Shown here one piece after another: positions 1 to 5,491 of a stretch of DNA of 5,491 nt (position 1 is the stretch's first letter; each line of letters opens with the position of its first letter). Source of the DNA: Caldisericaceae bacterium (lineage in GTDB: Bacteria > Calditrichota > Calditrichia > Calditrichales > Calditrichaceae). The stretch lies in contig JAGHBR010000034.1 of assembly GCA_021160885.1 (NCBI GenBank), positions 1 through 5,491 of the forward strand, read 5' to 3'. Below the pieces are notes generated by a model, which made no database searches, was not told the origin of the DNA, and saw only the letters and a list, made by a program, of their open reading frames with translations. Both the position numbers and the translations under genes were made by a program.

Positions 1-163
1 CTTTAGCTTCTTGTTCTTCTAAAATTGCTTTCAGACTTTTTTCAATAGCTTGCTGAGCATGAAATGCAACCATGTTCGTTAAAGTCGGATCATCAATTAT
101 TTTTTGAATAACCAACAAATCTTCTCTTGCTAAATTAAGCCAATATTTTGTCTGTTTTTTCAT
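1..163 (-). CDS. HEPN-domain protein, probable toxin of an MNT/HEPN pair (partial, C-terminus outside window)
   Basis: The first 54 residues are visible; the gene runs off the left edge. The N-terminus has the HEPN helix 1 pattern (Trp8, then LNLAREDL at 9-16), followed by the very typical second-helix motif FHAQQAIEKSLKAIL at residues 34-48. In this family HEPN proteins are all-helical and often act as RNases through a C-terminal Arg-X4-6-His motif. That motif would lie beyond the window, so activity cannot be judged here. The ATG at 163-161 is the only possible start: no ATG, GTG or TTG occurs upstream in frame before a stop at 187-185. There is no clear Shine-Dalgarno, and the start lies 29 bp inside the preceding nucleotidyltransferase gene, which suggests translational coupling. 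The toxin role is inferred from the family and the gene pair. Confidence 0.85.
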   Translation of the reverse strand, partial: MKKQTKYWLNLAREDLLVIQKIIDDPTLTNMVAFHAQQAIEKSLKAILEEQEAK

Positions 164-503
164 AAATAACGCGGCCGTATATTTTTAATTCATTAATGAA
201 CGAAGGTTGTTGTTCTGATAAAAATTTAAATTCTGCTTTTGTAAAAAGCAAAAGATCAATTGGTGTTGTTTTGCTCAGGTCTAAAATCAGATTTCTGAAT
301 TTTAATTTTTCTTTTAGCCGATCTTCAAAACTTTCGATTATTTTATCCGAATCTGTAATAATAACAAGATCAATATCGCTGTCTTCTGTCACATTCCCTT
401 TAGCCATCGAACCGAATAAGATGATCTTTTTTATTCCCTGCTGTTTAAATCGATTGATGATTTCAGAGAGTGTTTTTTGCCGATCGAATTTGGTATTTTT
501 CAT
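135..503 (-). CDS. MNT-type minimal nucleotidyltransferase, probable antitoxin to the adjacent HEPN protein
   Basis: This is a small protein of the DNA polymerase beta-like nucleotidyltransferase fold. Counting from the ATG at 503-501 (122 aa), the signature GSX10DXD is complete: Gly31-Ser32, then Asp43 and Asp45 in SDIDLVII, with a likely third metal-binding carboxylate at Asp83 (PIDLLLF). In characterised MntA/HepT pairs the MNT protein neutralises the HEPN RNase by transferring AMP from ATP to a tyrosine near its active site. That role is inferred here from the intact motif and from the overlapping HEPN gene directly downstream. A TTG at 527-525 would add eight residues (130 aa), but neither start has a convincing Shine-Dalgarno and ATG is preferred. 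The gene lies just behind the clpX terminator, so it probably has its own promoter in the roughly 50 bp before the start, though none is clear. Confidence 0.85.
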   Translation of the reverse strand: MKNTKFDRQKTLSEIINRFKQQGIKKIILFGSMAKGNVTEDSDIDLVIITDSDKIIESFEDRLKEKLKFRNLILDLSKTTPIDLLLFTKAEFKFLSEQQPSFINELKIYGRVIYEKTDKILA

Positions 504-553
504 TAGTAAAAATTGCTTGTTGAACAAATAGATTAACTAAACAAAGACTAAAA

Positions 554-572
554 AGCGGAGCATGGCTCCGCT
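554..572 (-). terminator. Rho-independent terminator of the tig-clpP-clpX operon
   Basis: A perfect 8-bp GC-rich stem (AGCGGAGC / GCTCCGCT) with a 3-nt loop starts 25 bp past the clpX stop codon. Read on the minus strand it is followed by TTTT and then a mixed T-rich stretch (AGTCTTTG). On the plus strand it is followed by AATTTTAT, so it may also work weakly in that direction. It separates the Clp operon from the MNT/HEPN pair, which is on the same strand. Confidence 0.75.
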
Positions 573-597
573 AATTTTATTGGCAAAAATCAATTTT

Positions 598-1842
598 TTA
601 CGCGCTTTTTTTGTTCTTCTTGAAAACATAAATCGGCTCTTTCTTTTTAGTAACCACTTCTTCAGTAACCGTAACAGCTTTTAAGCCTTCCATAGAAGGC
701 GCTTTGAACATGATGTCCAGCATTACATCTTCCATGATGGAGCGCAATGATCGGGCGCCGGTTTTGCGTTTCAGAGCTTTGGCCACAACAGCCCTTAATG
801 CGCCTTCTTCAAATTCCAGTTCAATACCTTCCATCTTCATCAACTGTTTGTACTGTTTAACCAGCGCATTTTTTGGTTCCGTTAAAATGGAATAGAGCGC
901 TTTTTCATCGATCTCATTCAAGGTTCCAATGACCGGTAAGCGGCCAATCAATTCCGGAATTAAGCCATACTGTAACAAGTCTTCCGGCTCAACCATGGCG
1001 TAAAGTTCGCTTTTACTCAAATTGTGCGTTTCGCTCAATGTTTTTTCGAAACCAATGTTCTTTTCACCAATGCGACGCAGAATAATGTCTTCCAGCCCTT
1101 CAAAAGCGCCGCCAACGATGAACAGAATATTTTTAGTGTCAATCGCTACCAGATTTTGTTCCGGATGCTTGCGGCCACCTTTGGGCGGGATATTGGAAAC
1201 CGTACCTTCCAAAATTTTTAACAGGGCCTGCTGCACGCCCTCCCCGGAAACATCGCGTGTAATTGACGGATTGCCGTCTTTTCGCGAAATTTTGTCAATT
1301 TCATCGATGTAAATGATACCGCGTTGTGTTTCCTGAACATTGAAGTTGGCCGCCTGGTAAAGCCGAACCAGAATATTTTCCACGTCTTCACCAACATAAC
1401 CGGCTTCGGTCAACACCGTAGCGTCGGCAATGGCAAAGGGAACCTGCAGTATTTTGGCCAGGGTTTGCGCCAGCAGGGTTTTACCAGTTCCGGTAGGACC
1501 GATCAACAAAATATTACTCTTTTCGATTTCCACATCCTGGGCCTGGCCAATGTTGTTAATTCGTTTGTAATGATTGTAAACCGCGACAGACAAAATCTGC
1601 TTGGCACGTTCCTGCCCGATGACGTACTGGTCTAATTCCTCTTTAATTTTGTGCGGCGGAATTAAATTTTGCTGTTTGGTAATGGCCGCCTTTTTCTGAT
1701 GCCGGGCAATGATTTCGTTGGCGCTTTGCACGCAATAATTACAAATATGAACATCCGGCCCGGAAATCAAGCTGTCCACTTCCTCAGCGGAGCGGCCACA
1801 AAAAGAACAACGAAAAATCGGTCCTCTAAAAGATTTGCTCAT
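598..1842 (-). CDS. clpX: ATP-dependent Clp protease ATP-binding subunit ClpX
   Basis: ClpX is a hexameric AAA+ unfoldase that recognises tagged or specific proteins, unfolds them with ATP and threads them into ClpP in the cytoplasm. The 414 residues are full length and every key element is present: an N-terminal zinc-binding domain with Cys12, Cys15, Cys34 and Cys37; Walker A GPTGTGKT at 115-122; pore-1 loop GYVG at 148-151; Walker B with Asp180-Glu181; the RKH pore motif at 224-226; the ClpP-docking loop IGF at 263-265; the arginine finger in IGRLP at Arg301; and sensor-2 Arg364 in GARSLRS. The IGF loop shows that it is built to dock ClpP. The ATG overlaps the clpP stop by 4 bp (ATGA) and is preceded by a purine-rich site (GGGGAAGAG) inside clpP, so translation is probably coupled. 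It is the last gene of the operon. Confidence 0.98.
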   Translation of the reverse strand: MSKSFRGPIFRCSFCGRSAEEVDSLISGPDVHICNYCVQSANEIIARHQKKAAITKQQNLIPPHKIKEELDQYVIGQERAKQILSVAVYNHYKRINNIGQAQDVEIEKSNILLIGPTGTGKTLLAQTLAKILQVPFAIADATVLTEAGYVGEDVENILVRLYQAANFNVQETQRGIIYIDEIDKISRKDGNPSITRDVSGEGVQQALLKILEGTVSNIPPKGGRKHPEQNLVAIDTKNILFIVGGAFEGLEDIILRRIGEKNIGFEKTLSETHNLSKSELYAMVEPEDLLQYGLIPELIGRLPVIGTLNEIDEKALYSILTEPKNALVKQYKQLMKMEGIELEFEEGALRAVVAKALKRKTGARSLRSIMEDVMLDIMFKAPSMEGLKAVTVTEEVVTKKKEPIYVFKKNKKSA

Positions 1843-2450
1843 TTACTCTTCCCCTTTGCTCCCTCTTCCTTGCGGTAAGTTAATACCTTATCAATTATAC
1901 CATACTCTTTGGCTTCTTCAGCCGACATAAAATAATTACGATCGGTATCTTTTTCGATTGTTTCGATGGGTTTGCCAGTGGCATCGGCTAAAATTTGATT
2001 AAGCACTTTTTTAATGCGCAAAATTTCGTTTGCGGCAATGGCAATGTCCGAGGCCTGGCCTTCGGCCCCACCCAACGGCTGGTGGATCATAATCCGGGTA
2101 TGAGGTAAGGCGTAACGTTTGCCTTTGGTACCTGCGGCCAGCAAAACAGCTCCCATGCTGGCGGCCTGCCCCATGCAGGTGGTTACCACATCAGGTTTGA
2201 TGTAGCGCATGGTGTCGTAAATTGCCAACCCGGAAGAAACAATACCGCCAGGTGAATTAATGTAAAGATAAATGTCTTTATTTGGATCTTCGGCTTCTAA
2301 AAACAATAATTGCGAAATTACCAGACTGGCCACATTGTCATCAATGGGCGTACCCAAAAAGACAATGCGTTCTTTTAACAATCTGGAATATATGTCATAC
2401 GCCCGTTCTGTACGTCCGGTTTGTTCTATGACTATGGGAACCAGTGGCAT
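1839..2450 (-). CDS. clpP: ATP-dependent Clp protease proteolytic subunit ClpP
   Basis: ClpP is the serine peptidase that forms the double-heptamer degradation chamber fed by ClpX. The 203 residues align without gaps to typical ClpP: N-terminal MPLVPIVIEQTGR, SRLLKERIVFLG at 22-33, oxyanion-region SPGG at 66-69, nucleophile Ser98 in GQAASMGA, and His123 in MIHQPLGG. The third triad position, expected as Asp172 in the family motif DRD, is Asn here (TDRN, codon AAT at 1937-1935). The protein is otherwise conserved and not degenerate. There is no long propeptide. The start is supported by a strong Shine-Dalgarno (AAAGGAGC, minus strand of 2464-2457) about 6 nt before the ATG. The gene lies 36 bp after tig and overlaps clpX by 4 bp, consistent with one transcript and a ClpXP complex. 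Confidence 0.97.
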   Translation of the reverse strand: MPLVPIVIEQTGRTERAYDIYSRLLKERIVFLGTPIDDNVASLVISQLLFLEAEDPNKDIYLYINSPGGIVSSGLAIYDTMRYIKPDVVTTCMGQAASMGAVLLAAGTKGKRYALPHTRIMIHQPLGGAEGQASDIAIAANEILRIKKVLNQILADATGKPIETIEKDTDRNYFMSAEEAKEYGIIDKVLTYRKEEGAKGKSK

Positions 2451-2486
2451 ATGCCTGCTCCTTTCTATGTGCTTTTTACTCGTTTA

Positions 2487-3752
2487 TCAATCGAGTACAA
2501 TTTCATTTTCTTTAATCTCGGCCTGTTCCAAGAGAAAGTTTTTGACCTTTTCATAGAACAGATCATCTTTTATCCGCAACATTTGATTGGGATTTTCTTT
2601 AATCTTTTTACGGTCTTCTTCCTTTACTACAGTTTCTTCAAGTAATTTATCTATCTCTTCGTCCGTCACTTCAATGTTCTCAGCTTCGGCCACTTTTTCC
2701 ATGAAATAATACCATTTCACCATGGTTTCGGCATTGGCCTGGTAAGCCTTGCGCAAATCCTCTTCTCTGGCATCAGGAAATTGTATTTTGGCGTTGCGAA
2801 CCAAACTATTTAAATAATTATCTACCATGGCTTTGGGTACATCAAATTCGTTCTCCGACAGTAACGTCTGGATCAGATCGTCTTCCAGACGGGCTTCAGA
2901 CTCATCTTCATAGCGCCGTTCAAGATTCTCCCGAATGCGTTTCTTCAAATCTTCAACGGTTTTTAAGGATTCGTCGCCTAGTTCCTGCACAAATTCATCA
3001 TTTAATTCCGGAAGCGTTTCAATGGAAATCTCTTTTACGGTAATGTCGTACAGTTCTTTCTTTCCGGCAAATTCTTTTTGCGGAAAATCTTCCGGATAAA
3101 CTTTTTCTACGCGTTTAGTTTCACCTTTTTTTGCGCCGACCAATTGCAGTTCAATCTCTTTGTCAAAACGTCCTTCACCAACTTTAAACTCCACGTCTTC
3201 ATATTTGCGGCCAACTACCGGCACACCCGATTCATCCAATTCCTGCATATCTACCTTAACCAGATTGCCTTCGGCAACCGGGCCATCGCTGGAAGAAATT
3301 TCGGCGCGTTCTTTTAACAATTGTTGAATATTGTTTTCCACCAATTGATCGGTAATCACGTATTTATCACGTATGAGCTCAATTCCTTTGTACTTTTTAA
3401 GCTCAATTTCCGGATAAGTTTCAAATTCAATCTGAGACACCAGATTGCCATCGTCATCGAAATTTACTTCTTTGGCTTCTGGCGTTCCCAAAATTTCAAG
3501 ATTTTCCTGCTCGCTGGCCAATTCTAAACTTTTTTCAACTGCCTTTTCCAGACTGTAAGCTTCAATCAGGCTGGCATAACGTTTTTTAACCATGCCCAGT
3601 GGAGCTTTGCCTTTTCTGAAACCAGGCACCTGCGCCTCTTTGCGAATTTTCTTAGCTTGATCTTCTCTAATTTCATCAACCTTTCCCTTGGGCAGCGTCA
3701 CTTTCAACTCACGCTTAGAACTCGATAATTTTTTTATTTCAGTTTTTACCAT
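2487..3752 (-). CDS. tig: Trigger factor, ribosome-associated chaperone
   Basis: Trigger factor binds near the ribosome exit tunnel and shields nascent chains. The 421 residues fit the family (E. coli 432). The N-terminal ribosome-binding domain (about 1-115) carries the signature GFRKGKAP at 44-51, which contacts the ribosome. A FKBP-like prolyl-isomerase domain follows at about 160-245, then the long helical C-terminal arms that form the chaperone cradle, rich in Glu and Lys. Within the FKBP-like domain the usual PGFE segment is replaced by DKEIE, putting Ile200 where a pocket Phe is expected, so isomerase activity may be weak; chaperone function does not need it. A near-perfect Shine-Dalgarno (AGGAGGT, minus strand of 3768-3762) stands 9 nt before the ATG. 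It is the first gene of the operon, with clpP 36 bp downstream. Confidence 0.96.
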   Translation of the reverse strand: MVKTEIKKLSSSKRELKVTLPKGKVDEIREDQAKKIRKEAQVPGFRKGKAPLGMVKKRYASLIEAYSLEKAVEKSLELASEQENLEILGTPEAKEVNFDDDGNLVSQIEFETYPEIELKKYKGIELIRDKYVITDQLVENNIQQLLKERAEISSSDGPVAEGNLVKVDMQELDESGVPVVGRKYEDVEFKVGEGRFDKEIELQLVGAKKGETKRVEKVYPEDFPQKEFAGKKELYDITVKEISIETLPELNDEFVQELGDESLKTVEDLKKRIRENLERRYEDESEARLEDDLIQTLLSENEFDVPKAMVDNYLNSLVRNAKIQFPDAREEDLRKAYQANAETMVKWYYFMEKVAEAENIEVTDEEIDKLLEETVVKEEDRKKIKENPNQMLRIKDDLFYEKVKNFLLEQAEIKENEIVLD

Positions 3753-3796
3753 TCGAAAAAAACCTCCTATTGCACATAATTTGTTTAAAACTAATA

Positions 3797-3825
3797 AATT
3801 TACTTTTTTTTCCCGGTAAAAGCAA
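3797..3825 (-). promoter_or_regulatory. Candidate sigma-70-type promoter for tig-clpP-clpX
   Basis: On the minus strand TTGCTT (3825-3820) and TAAATT (3802-3797) are separated by 17 bp and would start transcription near 3790, giving a leader of roughly 40 nt with the strong tig Shine-Dalgarno in it. The match to consensus is only partial (about 3/6 and 4/6) in AT-rich DNA, so this is a position-based suggestion. I saw no CIRCE (HrcA) or CtsR-type repeat. Confidence 0.25.
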
Positions 3826-3923
3826 ATATTGTACCGATGGCTAACTTTAATTTTTTTAAAGCCTTTTTCCTTTTATTTTGTAACTTAAATTTAGCCCCTT
3901 CATCCAATTACAAATTATTTGAA

Positions 3924-3928
3924 AAGGA
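3924..3928 (+). promoter_or_regulatory. Ribosome binding site that favours a GTG start for the transporter
   Basis: AAGGA, in a purine-rich run, lies 10 nt before the in-frame GTG at 3939-3941. The more upstream in-frame ATG at 3837 has no Shine-Dalgarno before it. This site is the main reason for choosing the shorter protein. Confidence 0.45.
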
Positions 3929-3938
3929 AAGCAGGAAA

Positions 3939-5162
3939 GTGGAAAAAAGGAATTATTACGGATTTTTGTGGCATGCCCTCTGGTTTTCCTTTACTTCTGC
4001 TTTTACAGATTACAACACCGTGCTGCCGGCCTTAATCGTTAAAGCCGGGGGCGCCATGTGGCATATTGGCATCTTGACTTTTTTGTCGATCGGCATTCCG
4101 CTGGTTTCGCAGTTGGTGTTTACGCCCTTTCTAAGAGGACGCCCCCTCAAAAAACCTTACCTTTTATTAGGCATTAATTTACGCGTTTTAGCCTTAGCCG
4201 GTATTGGGGGCACTATTTTCTGGTTTTTACACCATCCTGACTTTGTACCATTTATTATTAATGTCTATTTGTGGATGCTGCTGTTTACCTTTAGCGGCGC
4301 CTTTGCCGGCCTTTCTTACACCCATCTTTTGGGCCTGAGCTTTAGCGGTGACCGGCGCAAACATTTGATTGTCACCAAACAGGCATTAAGCGCCCTGGGG
4401 CTGGCCCTTTCTGCGGTTGTGGTTAATATTATTTTGAGTCAGCGGACTTTTCCGGCCAATTATGTGCAATTGTTTTTTATGGCCAGCGGCATGTTATTGG
4501 TCGCTTCTTTAGGATTCTGGGTACTTAAAGAAAAACCGGTTCCCTTAAAAAGCCAGAGTTATTCTGTTGTAATTCTATTAAAAAACATTCCACGCATACT
4601 AAAAGAAAATAAGAATCTTCTCAATCTTATTTTAATCGCCAATGCTCTTTCGGCTTCCATGATTTTAATCCCCTTTATTACAGGTTCATTAAAAGGCAGA
4701 TTTGAGTTTTCTGGTTTTTTAATTGGTAATTTGCTGCTCTTTCAATATGCAGGTATGATTTTGTCCAACTGGTTCTGGAGAAAAATTGTTAAAGGCAAAG
4801 GATTTAAGGGGCTGTTTAAGATTACGATTTTATTAATCGGCTTCATGCCCTGTTTTGCTTTTATAATCTTGAGTACAAAATTCATTTTTATTCTTTACCT
4901 GTTTTTCTTTTACGTTGGCTGCGGCATAAGCGCTTACAAAATTTCAATTGAAGGCGGGTTACTGGAAATTTCTAACGACGAAAACCGCGTACTTTTCAGC
5001 GGTGTTTTTGGAGCAATGAATATTATCTCTTCGGTGTTCCCTTTAGTCACCGGCGCCTTGTTTCACCTGATTTCGCCGGTAATTATTTTATTTGCTTTTG
5101 GATTATTAAGCCTGTCGGCCTATGTTTTCCTTAAAAAATTACATTGCCCGGTTGATGCTTAA
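3939..5162 (+). CDS. MFS-type 12-helix membrane transporter of unknown substrate
   Basis: This integral inner-membrane protein has about 12 hydrophobic helices in a 6+6 arrangement, the usual shape of a major facilitator. Counted from the GTG (407 aa), helix 1 spans about 7-34, helix 2 about 42-64 and helix 3 about 74-96. A basic loop between helices 2 and 3 (RGRPLKK, 66-72) sits where MFS motif A is expected but does not match it well. A polar cytoplasmic linker (about 195-225, many Lys) separates the two halves. The substrate cannot be read from the sequence. The open frame extends to an ATG at 3837, but those 34 extra residues are low-complexity, Phe/Leu/Asn-rich, lack a Shine-Dalgarno and look like translated leader; the GTG gives a normal MFS N-terminus. 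It is transcribed divergently from tig, with no sign of a shared function. Confidence 0.8.
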   Translation: MEKRNYYGFLWHALWFSFTSAFTDYNTVLPALIVKAGGAMWHIGILTFLSIGIPLVSQLVFTPFLRGRPLKKPYLLLGINLRVLALAGIGGTIFWFLHHPDFVPFIINVYLWMLLFTFSGAFAGLSYTHLLGLSFSGDRRKHLIVTKQALSALGLALSAVVVNIILSQRTFPANYVQLFFMASGMLLVASLGFWVLKEKPVPLKSQSYSVVILLKNIPRILKENKNLLNLILIANALSASMILIPFITGSLKGRFEFSGFLIGNLLLFQYAGMILSNWFWRKIVKGKGFKGLFKITILLIGFMPCFAFIILSTKFIFILYLFFFYVGCGISAYKISIEGGLLEISNDENRVLFSGVFGAMNIISSVFPLVTGALFHLISPVIILFAFGLLSLSAYVFLKKLHCPVDA

Positions 5163-5256
5163 AAGATCTGGACTGTACCTTTTCAAATTTTATGAATTGT
5201 CAGCTTTTCCCCCCTAATTATTGATTTTTTAAAATATTTTTATCTTTGGTTCTAAG

Positions 5257-5262
5257 AAGGAG
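5257..5262 (+). promoter_or_regulatory. Strong Shine-Dalgarno of the PsiE-like gene
   Basis: AAGGAG stands 6 nt before the ATG at 5269. Such a good site before a 56-codon frame supports the view that this is, or recently was, a translated gene and not a chance ORF. A possible -35 (TTGTCA, 5197-5202) lies upstream, but no good -10 accompanies it. Confidence 0.6.
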
Positions 5263-5268
5263 CTTACC

Positions 5269-5491
5269 ATGGAAACAAGCAAACAAACTTTTGTTGAAAA
5301 ATCATTTGGCTGGTTCGAAAAGCTAATCTATTTAATCATTGGCCTGCTTCTGGTAATTACCATCGGTATTTTAGTTTACAATGCGCTCCTTGTGTCAGTC
5401 AAACATTCCAAAGCGCAGATTTTATTCATGGCGTTTTAAAATTAATCGATCGGATTTTACTAACTCTAATGGCTGTCGAAATTCTTTACAC
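5269..5491 (+). pseudogene. PsiE-like small membrane protein with an apparent frameshift (partial, 3' end outside window)
   Basis: The frame from the ATG encodes 56 residues: a polar start with FGWFEKLIYL (13-22), then one transmembrane helix (about 19-42), and it stops at 5437-5439. From about 5415 the -1 frame continues as ADFIHGVLKLIDRILLTL and then MAVEILYT to the window end. That looks like the second conserved part of phosphate-starvation-inducible PsiE-like membrane proteins (a helix ending in VE-Leu-X-Thr). The -1 frame is open from 5298 but has no ATG, GTG or TTG before 5469, so it cannot begin independently. A single missing base, most likely between about 5392 and 5420, would join the two parts. 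This could be a real mutation, a sequencing error, or less likely programmed frameshifting. The family name is a recognition-level call, and function is unknown even for intact relatives. Confidence 0.5.

Noticed and set aside
196..531. Plus-strand open frame of 111 codons opposite the MNT gene
   Set aside because: The minus-strand frame holds the complete GSX10DXD nucleotidyltransferase motif, while the plus-strand product is Ser/Leu-rich with no motif.
704..1878. Several plus-strand open frames opposite clpX (for example 1022-1312 and 1324-1635)
   Set aside because: They are antisense to a fully conserved clpX, carry no recognisable domains and have no supporting ribosome sites; they are by-products of its codon use.
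3078..3527. Plus-strand open frames opposite tig
   Set aside because: Antisense shadows of trigger factor with Phe/Asn-rich low-complexity products and no Shine-Dalgarno.
5161..5183. Possible terminator after the transporter (AAAAG ... CTTTT)
   Set aside because: Only five mostly A-T pairs, a 13-nt loop that does not pair further, and no good T-tract; too weak to call.
5418..5439. Programmed -1 frameshift site in the PsiE-like gene
   Set aside because: The T- and A-rich bases do not form a slippery heptamer in the correct phase (GTTTTAA, not X XXY YYZ), and no downstream stimulatory hairpin is evident.
1..5491. CRISPR array, tRNA or rRNA gene, insertion sequence or tandem repeat
   Set aside because: No regularly spaced repeats, cloverleaf, transposase motif or terminal inverted repeats were seen on either strand.

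Overview
The window is bacterial chromosomal DNA of moderate to low GC. Its centre is a housekeeping protein quality-control operon on the minus strand, in the order tig, clpP, clpX (trigger factor, the ClpP protease subunit and the ClpX unfoldase). The host cannot be fixed from these genes. Codon use and the overall look of the proteins would fit a Calditrichota-like or other FCB-related lineage, but that is a weak guess.

Layout from the left: (1) positions 1-503 hold a minus-strand two-gene module. It consists of a small MNT-type nucleotidyltransferase (antitoxin) followed by a HEPN-domain protein (toxin) that runs off the left edge; the two genes overlap by 29 bp. (2) A perfect 8-bp hairpin at 554-572 closes the clp operon. 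(3) tig (2487-3752), clpP (1839-2450) and clpX (598-1842) are read leftwards. tig and clpP are separated by 36 bp, and clpP and clpX overlap by 4 bp (ATGA). (4) A short divergent intergenic region (about 3753-3938) carries the tig leader and a weak candidate promoter. (5) A 12-helix MFS-type transporter is read rightwards to 5162. (6) At the right edge, a small PsiE-like membrane protein with an excellent Shine-Dalgarno begins at 5269, but its reading frame is broken: the conserved continuation sits in the -1 frame.

How the genes work together: trigger factor meets nascent chains at the ribosome exit tunnel, while ClpX unfolds substrates and threads them into the ClpP barrel. Co-transcription of tig-clpP-clpX is a common bacterial arrangement. 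lon, which often follows, is absent here; the operon ends in a terminator and the MNT/HEPN pair follows. The transporter and the PsiE-like gene have no evident functional link to the operon.

No wholly new system is visible. The points most worth a second look are Asn at the catalytic Asp position of ClpP (residue 172), the apparent frameshift in the PsiE-like gene, the eroded prolyl-isomerase pocket of trigger factor, and the MNT/HEPN module directly behind the core operon.
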